Assembly: GCA_019638115.1 (NCBI GenBank)
Contig: JAHBUK010000001.1
Span: forward strand, 372,001-436,000
Length of the DNA stretch: 64,000 nucleotides
DNA from: Flavobacteriales bacterium
GTDB lineage: Bacteria > Bacteroidota > Bacteroidia > Flavobacteriales_F > PHOS-HE28
Direction: 5' to 3'
Below the pieces are notes generated by a model. The model saw nothing but the letters and a program-made list of their open reading frames with translations, ran no database searches and had not been told where the DNA came from. Shown piece after piece: positions 34,474 through 43,605 of this stretch. Numbering within the stretch: the first letter of the stretch is position 1; each line of letters opens with the position of its first letter. The position numbers and the translations under genes are program-made.

Positions 34474-36339
34474 ATGAAACAGACGCTACTCCCAGCACTC
34501 TCCATGCTCTTCAGCGGGCAACTACTTGCCCAGCTGCCATACAGTACCAGCGCACCGCTTGCCGTGCACATGCAGGAGGTGAATGCCCAGTGGCCGGTGA
34601 TGGACCCCGACCCCACAGGGGGTGCAACGTTAGCGCGGTACACGGATGAAGCGGACCGTATCGCCACACACCTGCACTTAGTGGTGGAGCGGTTGCGTAC
34701 ACGTATGCCCGAAGGTCTGGCGGTGCCACAGATGGCCAACCGCATGCATCTGCTCGACAGGCTCACCAACTACGCCGATGCTGGACGATTCCCCCAGAAC
34801 CATGTGGTGGCCCAGCGCAACCCCATCTTCATCGACCCGCATGGCACTGCCTGCGCCGTGGGCTGGTTGATGATCGAAAGCGGGCACCGCTCGCTTGCCG
34901 AAAGCATCAGCGCGGAAATGAACCTCGGCTACCTGCACGCCATCGCAGCCGATGCGCGTTTCGTCGAACCGGTCTCCGTTTGGGCACAAGAGCATGGCTT
35001 CACGGCCGATGAGCTGGCTTGGATACAACCCGGCTACCCGCTGGCGGTGCCCACCTTCCCCATTGGTGGTGGCACCAACGGCACTGTTACCGTCATGCAC
35101 CCCTTGCAGGATGGCAGCTTGTTCCTCGCCGGGGAATTCACCCAGGCCGGCACCACTGGTGCACAACGCGTGGCACGCTGGGACGGTGGCCAATACCATG
35201 CGCTGGGCAGTGGACCGGACGGTGAACCCAGCTCCGCTGCGGAACATGGCGGCATGCTTTACGTGGGTGGCAGCTTCCAAGGACAGACCAGCGACCTGGC
35301 CGTGTGGAACGGCAACTCCTGGAGCTACCACAACGTCTCTCCCGGCATGGCCCCCCGCGTGAACGCACTGCATGTACACAACGGGGACCTATACGCCGCC
35401 TGTCTGTCGCAGGGCTTTGCCGGTACCGACCATTCGGTACGCAGGCTCGTGAACGGCAGCTGGAACGCCGTGGGCGACCCATTCAATGATACGGTCATGG
35501 TGATGGCCACCCACCAAGGCGACCTGGTGGCCGCAGGGGCATTCACCCAAGCGGTATCCACCACCGACCCTTTGACGATGCATGTGGCACGCTTCGACGG
35601 GGATGGCTGGTTGGAACTGGCAAATGGCTTGGATGCCACGGTGCGTTCACTTCTGGATATGGACGGCACGCTGTACGCCGCCGGTGACCTGTACCGAGAT
35701 GGCAGCCCGGTGTTCGGCATGGCCCGCCTGATCGGCAATGCCCCGGACTGGGAGGAGATGATGCCCGGCAAGACGGCATACATTCTAATGAACACCGGTG
35801 CCGAGCGCATCAACGCTTTGGCACCGCTGCTGGGCGGTATAGCATTCGGAGGCTCATTCTTCATCGATGACGGTAACATCATCGGCAATTACGGCGCCAA
35901 CCTCGGCTGGATGTCATTCACCCCGGATGACTTCCGTGTGGGTGCATGGCACAATGACGAAGTGCAAACCATGACCAACCACCAGGACCTGCTCCATTAT
36001 GGCGGTGCTTTCACCAGTATAACCGGAGCCAATGAACTGGTCCCGTATGCGGCATATACCACGTACATCACGGGCGCGGTCGGCCAAGATGTGGACAAAA
36101 CCCCGGCAAAGGCTTGGCCCCTACCTGCAAGAGACCTGCTCCACGTTGACCTGGGTACGGCCGATCATTCCGTGTCGTTCTGGCGTTGCCATGATGCTGC
36201 TGGAAGGCAGGTGGACCTGCAAGGCACAAGGCTTGAGAACCGCATTACATTCCAGATCACAGACCTATCACCGGGTGCATACTTACTGCTGTTGCAGCAG
36301 GACAAGTTGACGCGCACCGTGCGGTTCGTGAAGGACTGA
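34474..36339 (+). CDS. T9SS type A secreted protein with repeat (delta-60/kelch-like) domain
   Basis: This 621-residue protein has a signal peptide (MKQTLLPALSMLFSGQLLAQ). The first 170 residues form a helical domain ending in the Bacteroidota motif IDPHGTACAVGWLMIESGH. Beta-propeller-like repeats of about 45 residues follow (LFLAGEFTQAGTTGAQRVAR, LYVGGSFQGQTSDLAVWNG, LVAAGAFTQAVST), then a T9SS C-terminal domain (GRQVDLQGTRL, LSPGAYLLLLQQ, RTVRFVKD). It is probably a surface or released adhesin or binding protein; no catalytic motif is seen. It lies in opposite orientation between the two kinase paralogs. Confidence 0.82.
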   Translation: MKQTLLPALSMLFSGQLLAQLPYSTSAPLAVHMQEVNAQWPVMDPDPTGGATLARYTDEADRIATHLHLVVERLRTRMPEGLAVPQMANRMHLLDRLTNYADAGRFPQNHVVAQRNPIFIDPHGTACAVGWLMIESGHRSLAESISAEMNLGYLHAIAADARFVEPVSVWAQEHGFTADELAWIQPGYPLAVPTFPIGGGTNGTVTVMHPLQDGSLFLAGEFTQAGTTGAQRVARWDGGQYHALGSGPDGEPSSAAEHGGMLYVGGSFQGQTSDLAVWNGNSWSYHNVSPGMAPRVNALHVHNGDLYAACLSQGFAGTDHSVRRLVNGSWNAVGDPFNDTVMVMATHQGDLVAAGAFTQAVSTTDPLTMHVARFDGDGWLELANGLDATVRSLLDMDGTLYAAGDLYRDGSPVFGMARLIGNAPDWEEMMPGKTAYILMNTGAERINALAPLLGGIAFGGSFFIDDGNIIGNYGANLGWMSFTPDDFRVGAWHNDEVQTMTNHQDLLHYGGAFTSITGANELVPYAAYTTYITGAVGQDVDKTPAKAWPLPARDLLHVDLGTADHSVSFWRCHDAAGRQVDLQGTRLENRITFQITDLSPGAYLLLLQQDKLTRTVRFVKD

Positions 36340-36401
36340 AGGGTGATCCGCTCTCCGAAGCCGTTTCCTTGGAGGTGCTCCTCTCTTGTCGGGGAAGCGG
36401 C

Positions 36402-36986
36402 TCAGCTCGTGGCGCCCCGCAGCATCGCCTCCACTACGCTCAAGGCCTTGCTCACCCGCTGTTCATGGGTGCCCTCGACGATCACGTACGGAAAGCCGTA
36501 GGCCTTCAATTCCCTTTCCCACACAGCGAAGATGTGCTCCCGGTCCAAGGGTGCCACGCGCATCGGATCGGGCTCTACCGGGAAATCCGGGCGGCAGAGC
36601 AGACGCAGATCGTAGCGTAGTTCACGCACCAGTTGCTCGATCTCCGGATGCACGCGCCCGAACTTCTCCTGGCTCAGGATCTTCAGGTTGAGGACATCCG
36701 ATTCGAAGTAGGTTGGCTCCATGGGCACCATACGGCCCATCACGGGATCGTCTCCATGCATCATCTCCCAATACTCGGCGGACAAGTCCCCTGCATCCAT
36801 GAACCAAATTGCCTGGCTGCGCGCCATATCAAGGAAGTCCGGCTCGGTATGGCGCTCTTCCTCGTCTTCCTCGATATATTCATGGGTACCATCGGAAACA
36901 CGGCCGCCACCCAAGTGCCACATCAATTCACTGGATAGGGCTGTCTTGCCGCTGTATTCAGGACCCACGATGGCGATGCGCAACAT
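36402..36986 (-). CDS. NadR-like AAA ATPase / kinase, copy 2
   Basis: This 194-residue paralog of the protein at 33792-34367 begins LRIAIVGPEYSGKTALS (Walker A), with PTYFESDVLNLKILSQEKFG, RLLCRPDFPVEPDPMR and a closely matching C-terminus (AYGFPYVIVEGTHEQRV). The two share well over half their residues by eye. Differences include the lid and an acidic insertion EEDEEERH near residue 43, which suggests a different substrate or regulation. It converges with the T9SS gene and has a TAGTTTCG box 4 bases before its start. Confidence 0.85.
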   Translation of the reverse strand: MLRIAIVGPEYSGKTALSSELMWHLGGGRVSDGTHEYIEEDEEERHTEPDFLDMARSQAIWFMDAGDLSAEYWEMMHGDDPVMGRMVPMEPTYFESDVLNLKILSQEKFGRVHPEIEQLVRELRYDLRLLCRPDFPVEPDPMRVAPLDREHIFAVWERELKAYGFPYVIVEGTHEQRVSKALSVVEAMLRGATS

Positions 36987-36990
36987 GCCC

Positions 36991-36998
36991 CGAAACTA
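36991..36998 (-). promoter_or_regulatory. -7 box for kinase copy 2 (TAGTTTCG)
   Basis: On the minus strand TAGTTTCG fits TAnnTTCG and ends 4 bases before the start codon at 36986. Confidence 0.4.
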
Positions 36999-37124
36999 CG
37001 CCTCCATACCTTGCATCCCGTTCGCAAGCGGGCCGAAGAGCATACACGAGCGGATCCCGAACAGCCCCTATGCCGATGACCGCTGCCGCGAACGATCACT
37101 TATGGCCCGCTGTTCACCTACTCC

Positions 37125-37835
37125 ATGATCGACGAGCGCTACTACTACCTGGCCATTGATCTGCTCTCGCTGTCATTCCCGTTGATGGCCAGCTTCGAGA
37201 AGCGCATCAGCTTTTGGCGCAAATGGCCAGGGCTCTTCGCTGGCATCCTTTTCATGGGGCTGCTCTTCCTGCCGTGGGATGCCTACTTCACCGCACAGGG
37301 CGTTTGGGGCTTCAATCCACGCTTCCTCAGTGGTCCCGGTCTGTGGGGCATGCCAGTGGAGGAGTGGCTCTTCTTCCTGTTCATACCGTATTCCTGCATG
37401 TTCTTGTATGAAGTGATGCGCTTCTACGTGAAGCGCGATGTGCTGGGAAAAATCGCTCGTCCGTTCAGCATTGCGCTCATCCCCCTGCTGGTGCTGCTTG
37501 GCCTGCTGTATTTCGACCGCGTGTACACGGCTGTAACATTCCTGCTTACCGCGGCCTACTTGACATACGTGGTATTCGTGCTGCGACCTGCCTGGCTGGG
37601 GCGTTTTTACGTGGGCTATGGCATCAGCCTCATCCCCTTCTTCGTGGTGAACGGCATACTAACGGGTAGCCTGTTGGAGGAGCCGATCGTGTGGTACAAC
37701 AACACGGAGAACCTTGGAATCCGCATGGGTACCATTCCAGTGGAAGACAGCATTTATCTGCTGCTACTCCTGCTGATGGTGACAACGCTGTATGAGCGAC
37801 CCTTGAAACGTGCCCACGGCGACCTCAGAGCCTGA
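37125..37835 (+). CDS. Lycopene cyclase domain-containing protein
   Basis: This 236-residue protein with about seven membrane helices contains two homologous halves. MPVEEWLFFLFIPYSCMFLY (about 83-102) and TIPVEDSIYLLLLLLM (about 205-220) carry the PVEE / PVED motifs of CrtYcd/CrtYB-type lycopene beta-cyclases. It would cyclise lycopene to beta-carotene in the inner membrane; in this phylum carotene may feed retinal for rhodopsins or carotenoid pigments. No other crt gene is nearby, so it is isolated from a pathway operon. It ends 1 base before the stop of the minus-strand PnuC gene. Confidence 0.9.
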   Translation: MIDERYYYLAIDLLSLSFPLMASFEKRISFWRKWPGLFAGILFMGLLFLPWDAYFTAQGVWGFNPRFLSGPGLWGMPVEEWLFFLFIPYSCMFLYEVMRFYVKRDVLGKIARPFSIALIPLLVLLGLLYFDRVYTAVTFLLTAAYLTYVVFVLRPAWLGRFYVGYGISLIPFFVVNGILTGSLLEEPIVWYNNTENLGIRMGTIPVEDSIYLLLLLLMVTTLYERPLKRAHGDLRA

Positions 37836-38414
37836 TCAGGGGCGCTGAACAAGCTTCCAATTGCGGCTCCAGCGCACCAATGCGGATGCGCTAATGACCA
37901 CGTACACGGCGTATAGACCGGCATACCAGTAGAGGCCCAGCAGGATGTAGAGCGCGATGGCGACGGCATCCGCCAGCACCCAGTAGGCCCAGTTCTCCAG
38001 GATCTTGCGCGCCAGCATCCAGGTGGCCAACAGGCTGAAAGCCGTGGCCGTGCCGTCCAGTCCGGTGAAGCGGGCATCGGGCAACAACTTCAGCAGCATG
38101 GCCAGCAGGATGGAGAGGACCGCACCACCGATCAGAATGGCTGCATGGAACCAGGCACCGCGCCGTGTGATCGGGAGTTCGCCGGAACCATTGCGGCCCC
38201 ATGACCACCAGCCATACACGCCCATGGCCACGTAGTAGATGCTCAATCCGGCTTGCGCATACACGTGCTGCTGCACGAAGAGCGCTGCGCCCAACAGGGA
38301 GGCCACTATGCCGAAGAGCCAGCCCACCCGCTTCTCGTAGAGCATGAGCAGCGTGTAGCAGAGGTTGCCCACTGCGGCCACCGCTTCCACCGCTTGCCAG
38401 GTATCCACCTTCAT
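37836..38414 (-). CDS. PnuC-family vitamin transporter
   Basis: This 192-residue inner-membrane protein with about seven helices matches the PnuC family: YEKRVGWLFGIVASLLGAAL, YYVAMGVYGWWSWGRNG and NWAYWVLADAVAIALYI hold the conserved Trp and Asn residues of the substrate pore. PnuC carries nicotinamide riboside by facilitated diffusion, while PnuT paralogs carry thiamine. Because a TPP-riboswitch TonB receptor and NadR-like kinases lie in the same region, either substrate is possible. No riboswitch is seen directly upstream of it. Confidence 0.9.
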   Translation of the reverse strand: MKVDTWQAVEAVAAVGNLCYTLLMLYEKRVGWLFGIVASLLGAALFVQQHVYAQAGLSIYYVAMGVYGWWSWGRNGSGELPITRRGAWFHAAILIGGAVLSILLAMLLKLLPDARFTGLDGTATAFSLLATWMLARKILENWAYWVLADAVAIALYILLGLYWYAGLYAVYVVISASALVRWSRNWKLVQRP

Positions 38415-38435
38415 GCAGGCCGCTTGCGGGCTCTA

Positions 38436-39038
38436 TCAGCCACCGCAGTTGCAGGGTTGCGAGAACCAGATCTTCACCTTGGGCAGCAGTTCCTGGATCA
38501 TGTCCATCTCGTGCTGCTCGAACTGGATGGCCCGCAGGTCCAGGAATCGCAGTGAACGCATGCCGGAGAGTTCCTCGGGAAAGTCGGAAAGGTCGTTGCT
38601 CCAAAGGTCCAAGGAGACCAGCTCCACCAGTTTGCCGATACAAGCCGGAAGCGCTTTCAATGCGTTGCGGCTCATGTCCAAGCGCTTCAAGTGCACCATG
38701 CTACAGATGGACGCGGGCACCTCGGTGAGCTTGTTGCGCGCAAGTCGCAGATCCTGCATGTAGGTGAGCTCGCCGAACCAATCCGGCAGGCGCTTGATCT
38801 TGTTGTTGCCCAGGTCAAGGGCATTGAGGTTTCGGAGCTGGCGCACTTCCTCCGGCACTTCTTTCAGCTTGGTGCCCGAGAGGTCCAGGCGATATACCTC
38901 ATCGGGGTTCTTCAGGGCACGGTCCAGACTGCGGAAGGTGCGCACCGAATCAATGGCCAGTCGGTCCAGCAATTGGGCCTGAAGACCGTTCAGGACAAGA
39001 AAGGCCAGCGTGGCGAACAGGGTGCGCGTGCAGTTCAT
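38436..39038 (-). CDS. Secreted leucine-rich-repeat protein
   Basis: This 200-residue protein has a short signal peptide and about five leucine-rich repeats of 23 residues (LNALDLGNNKIKRLPDWFGE, LRLARNKLTEVPASI, LDMSRNALKALPACIGKL, LDLWSNDLSDFPEELSG). It is predicted to be a periplasmic or surface protein-binding scaffold. It ends with a Cys pair (QPCNCGG). Its ATG overlaps the ribF stop as ATGA, so it is translated after ribF, an odd pairing. Confidence 0.8.
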   Translation of the reverse strand: MNCTRTLFATLAFLVLNGLQAQLLDRLAIDSVRTFRSLDRALKNPDEVYRLDLSGTKLKEVPEEVRQLRNLNALDLGNNKIKRLPDWFGELTYMQDLRLARNKLTEVPASICSMVHLKRLDMSRNALKALPACIGKLVELVSLDLWSNDLSDFPEELSGMRSLRFLDLRAIQFEQHEMDMIQELLPKVKIWFSQPCNCGG

Positions 39039-39976
39039 GGTAGGTGAGCGAGCCGTTGCATGGAGGCCGTGCGGTCCAGGTGCAGTTGATCTTCGAGTTC
39101 CTTGAGGCCCGCAAAGCGAATGTCGCCACGGATCTTCTCCACGAAACGCACGCTGATGGTCTCGCCGTACAGATCGCGGTCCAAGCCGAAGATGTTCACT
39201 TCCACAGTACGCTGCAAGCCAGCCTCGGACAAGGTAGGCCGCTGACCGATGTAGAGCATGCCGCCATGTACCTCGCCCCCCGTGCTCACCTCCACGGCAT
39301 ACACGCCATCGCCAGGCACCAGCTTGTAAGGATCGATAGCGCCGATGTTGGCGGTGGGATAACCCATGGTGCGCCCCAGTTGGTCGCCCTTCACCACCAC
39401 ACCGCTGAGGGGGTAGCTGTAGCCGAGCAGCTCGTTCGCCGTGGAGATATCGCCCTTGAGCAGGGCGTTCCTGACCTTGGTGCTGCTTACGGTGATGTGG
39501 TCCACTTCCTGTGCGGGTATTTCCTCCACGCGGAGGGCGTATCGATCACCCATGGATCGCAACAGGTCGATGTTTCCTTCGCGGTTACGTCCGAAGCGGT
39601 GATCGTATCCGATGACGATGGCACGCACCCCGATGGCGCCCACCAGCAGATCATGCACGTATGCTTCCGGGGCCATTTGGGAGAAATGCCGGGAGAAGGG
39701 GACCACCAGTAAATGATCCAAGCCGGCAGCTTCCAAAAGGGCAGCCTTTTCAGCGGGCGTGTTCAGCAACTTCAGGTCCGTATCCCCGGGGTTCAACACC
39801 ATGCGTGGATGCGGGTGGAAGGTGAAGAGCACGCTCTCGCCTCCTTCCTGCCGGGCCACCTCGTTGAGGCGTTGCAGAATGCTGCGATGCCCCCGGTGCA
39901 CCCCATCGAAGGTGCCGGTGGTAAGCACGGGGCGCTTCACCCCGCGGAAATCAGCGATCTCGGTATGGACCTGCAT
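39035..39976 (-). CDS. ribF: Bifunctional riboflavin kinase / FAD synthetase
   Basis: This 313-residue enzyme makes FMN from riboflavin and then FAD. The N-terminal adenylyltransferase domain has TTGTFDGVHRGHRSIL and FTFHPHPRM; the link region has the STKVRNAL motif, and the C-terminal kinase domain has GRTMGYPTANIG. ATG 39976 is chosen over upstream in-frame starts that lack conserved sequence. It is followed by the coupled LRR gene. It is divergent from atpD. Confidence 0.95.
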   Translation of the reverse strand: MQVHTEIADFRGVKRPVLTTGTFDGVHRGHRSILQRLNEVARQEGGESVLFTFHPHPRMVLNPGDTDLKLLNTPAEKAALLEAAGLDHLLVVPFSRHFSQMAPEAYVHDLLVGAIGVRAIVIGYDHRFGRNREGNIDLLRSMGDRYALRVEEIPAQEVDHITVSSTKVRNALLKGDISTANELLGYSYPLSGVVVKGDQLGRTMGYPTANIGAIDPYKLVPGDGVYAVEVSTGGEVHGGMLYIGQRPTLSEAGLQRTVEVNIFGLDRDLYGETISVRFVEKIRGDIRFAGLKELEDQLHLDRTASMQRLAHLP

Positions 39977-40046
39977 GCCGGGCGCAAAGGTCGGATTTGG
40001 GCACTGAAGGGAAATTCCGAGTAAAACAGGGATGCTCATGAGCTGA

Positions 40047-41705
<1,659 letters not shown>

Positions 41706-41776
41706 TGCACGGTTGTCGGTTGTCTGTTGCCCGACAGCGGCACTGACAACTGGCAACGAACAACTGAAAACTGCAC
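41706..41776. repeat. GTTGTC / GACAAC inverted word array before atpC
   Basis: GGTTGTCGGTTGTCTGTTGCC is followed by ACTGACAACTGGCAACG and AACAACTG, so G/T-rich words are followed by their complements up to the atpC start codon. It is the same kind of array as at 52001-52038 before the Ppx/GppA gene, and its words resemble those inside the symporter gene at 1392-1428. Confidence 0.6.
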
Positions 41777-42010
41777 ATGCGCGTAGAGATCATCACCCCC
41801 GACAAAGCCCTCTTCAAAGGCGAAGCCACCAGCGTGGTGGTGCCCGGCATCAGCGGCAGCATGGGTTTCCTGAACAACCACGCCCCCTTGATCACCGTGC
41901 TGAAGGCCGGTGAAGTGAAGGTGACCACCGCCAACGGTGAGGAACAGTTCACCGTGAAAGGCGGCGTGGTGGAAGTGAGCAACAACACGGTGATCGTGCT
42001 GGCCGAGTAA
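41777..42010 (+). CDS. atpC: ATP synthase F1 subunit epsilon
   Basis: This 77-residue protein corresponds to the beta-sandwich domain only (ITPDKALFKGEATSVVVPG, GSMGFLNNHAPLITVL); the C-terminal helical domain that inhibits the enzyme elsewhere is missing, as is common in Bacteroidota. It couples gamma rotation to the c ring. A strong terminator follows. A diverged copy of its last 15 codons lies 1.1 kb downstream, beyond a T9SS gene. Confidence 0.96.
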   Translation: MRVEIITPDKALFKGEATSVVVPGISGSMGFLNNHAPLITVLKAGEVKVTTANGEEQFTVKGGVVEVSNNTVIVLAE

Positions 42011-42035
42011 AGCCGGACATTCATCGACCGAACTG

Positions 42036-42064
42036 CGAACGGCGCTCTGATGGGGCGCCGTTCG
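42036..42064 (+). terminator. Terminator after atpC
   Basis: CGAACGGCGC and GCGCCGTTCG form a 10-bp stem that closes on a TCTGATGGG loop, followed by TGCTTT. Two near-identical hairpins occur at 43183-43209 and 47258-47288. Confidence 0.8.
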
Positions 42065-42091
42065 TGCTTTCGACCCAACGGAAAGTCGCAC

Positions 42092-42099
42092 TACATTCG
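42092..42099 (+). promoter_or_regulatory. -7 box for T9SS gene (TACATTCG)
   Basis: TACATTCG, a TAnnTTCG match, ends 24 bases before the start codon at 42124. Confidence 0.45.
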
Positions 42100-42123
42100 C
42101 TGGTGCCTTGGCCCGGACCCACC

Positions 42124-43068
42124 ATGCACCTCCCCACCACCCTCGCGTTGTTGGCGTTGTGCAGCCATACCGCAGCACAGTCGCCCTACCACCCCTTCCC
42201 GGAGGGTGAGGCCGGCTGGCTGCAGGGGCAGAACTGGGACCAGCCCAACCAGGGTGATTGCAACATCGGCTACAGCTGGTTCGCGTGCGAACGCCCCTTT
42301 TATCTGGGTGCCGACAGCATCATGGATGGCGTTGTATACCAGACACTGCTCGGACATGGCCAATGTACATGGAGTTGGATCAATCCCCCTTTCCCTCTGC
42401 CACCTTGGTGCAGTACGTGGGGCACCTATGCGGAACCACAGGGTGTTATGGGTTTCCTGCGGCAGAACGTGGACGAGCGCAGGGTCTATTTCCTACCAGC
42501 GAACAGTCAGGAGGAGGAATTGCTCTACGACTTTACCATCGGCCTGGGCCCCTACCCGGCCACTTGGAACAACCCCATCCCCGGCAACCTGTACGTGGTC
42601 GCCCTGGACAGCGTGGAACTGAACGACGGCTGGCACCGCACCTGGGCCCTGGGCTGGTCGTGGAACGGGCAGGACGTGCCGGATGAGGCCTTTGCCCACG
42701 TGATCGAAGGCGTGGGGAGCGACATGGGCCTGCTGAACCCATTGGTGCCGCCGCTGCCAGCAATGTCCACGCTAACGTGCCACAGCGCTGAGGGGGTAAC
42801 GCTGTACCCCTTGTTTGTGGAGGCTTGTGGCTTGAACGTATCCATGCATGATCGGGAACCCGTACCTGGGCTCCGTATCTGGCCGAACCCGGTGCATGAT
42901 CAGCTCTTCCTTTCCCAGCCTATCTCCGGTTCGGTGCATGACATCCACGGTCGCCAAGTGCGTCACGTAACGAACGCGCAGGTGATTCAGGTGAACGACC
43001 TTGCCCCGGGGGTGTACATCCTGCGTATGGACGATGGAGGTGCCCAACGCTTCGTGGTGGAGCGCTGA
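42124..43068 (+). CDS. Small T9SS type A secreted protein (cassette-like family, copy 2)
   Basis: This 314-residue protein has a signal peptide (MHLPTTLALLALCSHTAAQ), a central domain with GFLRQNVDERRVYFLP, EELLYDFTIGLGP, VIEGVGSDMGLLNP and LTCHSAEGVTLYP, and a T9SS C-terminal domain (IWPNPVHDQLFL, VHDIHGRQVRHV, LAPGVYILRMDDG). These landmarks occur in the same order as in the protein at 29383-30255, so the two are homologous. The function is unknown. It lies between the intact atpC with its terminator and a diverged atpC 3' fragment with a near-identical terminator, with its own promoter box. Confidence 0.82.
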   Translation: MHLPTTLALLALCSHTAAQSPYHPFPEGEAGWLQGQNWDQPNQGDCNIGYSWFACERPFYLGADSIMDGVVYQTLLGHGQCTWSWINPPFPLPPWCSTWGTYAEPQGVMGFLRQNVDERRVYFLPANSQEEELLYDFTIGLGPYPATWNNPIPGNLYVVALDSVELNDGWHRTWALGWSWNGQDVPDEAFAHVIEGVGSDMGLLNPLVPPLPAMSTLTCHSAEGVTLYPLFVEACGLNVSMHDREPVPGLRIWPNPVHDQLFLSQPISGSVHDIHGRQVRHVTNAQVIQVNDLAPGVYILRMDDGGAQRFVVER

Positions 43069-43091
43069 TGGGGTCCATTCGGCATGACGGT

Positions 43092-43136
43092 TTGGTGGAA
43101 GTGATGAACGATACGGTGCTCGTGTTGGTGGAGTAG
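43092..43136 (+). pseudogene. Duplicated, diverged 3' end of atpC
   Basis: The frame reads LVEVMNDTVLVLVE and a stop, against VVEVSNNTVIVLAE and a stop at the end of intact atpC (41966-42010). About four fifths of the bases match by eye. The fragment follows the T9SS stop by 23 bases, has no start, and is itself followed by a copy of the atpC-type terminator. Confidence 0.75.
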
Positions 43137-43182
43137 CTCCGATGCCTGCATCGAGCTGCTGCGCGAACACGAAAAGAACGAA

Positions 43183-43209
43183 GAACGGCGCTCCGATGGG
43201 GCGCCGTTC
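43183..43209 (+). terminator. Second copy of the atpC-type terminator
   Basis: GAACGGCGC and GCGCCGTTC form the stem, with loop TCCGATGGG, followed by GTGTTTTCC. It differs from the atpC terminator by one loop base. Confidence 0.8.
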
Positions 43210-43602
43210 GTGTTTTCCGCTACATCGGTGACGCCTGCTGACTCAAGACCGTTCGCTTCATGGCGCCAACCAGCACGTAATGCCCTGTGCAGCAGTGCCA
43301 TAGGTTTCTGAAAAGGCGCAAAAGCACAGCTCCTGTGCCTTGATCAGCGATGGCCCAAATCGGTTTTCGTCGATTCATTTCGGCGATTCGTCGATGATTT
43401 TATTTGACACGTCGAACCATGCCGCTTCATATTTGCGCCAGTTCTTTCCAACCATCGATCGCGCATTAGGCCGGTCGACCATGTAACCGGGTCTCCGGAC
43501 CCACCACCTGGACCGCCGAACTGCTTGGACACAGACGGCCCCAGGAACCGGCCACAAAAGGCCGGTAGCCGAAGGCCGCATCAACGACCGAACAGTAACC
43601 AA
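43210..43602. other. Intergenic region without a recognisable gene
   Basis: About 390 bases of lower GC content than the surroundings. Short open frames are present on both strands but none shows conserved sequence, a signal peptide or a promoter box. The segment 43355-43400 has several CGAT/TCGTCGAT words. Probably the 5' region of the large T9SS gene; no riboswitch is recognised. Confidence 0.5.
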
Positions 43603-43605
43603 ATG

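Noticed and set aside
43344..43602. Small gene on the minus strand
   Set aside because: The frames are Arg/Ser/Gly-rich with no conserved blocks, signal peptide or promoter.
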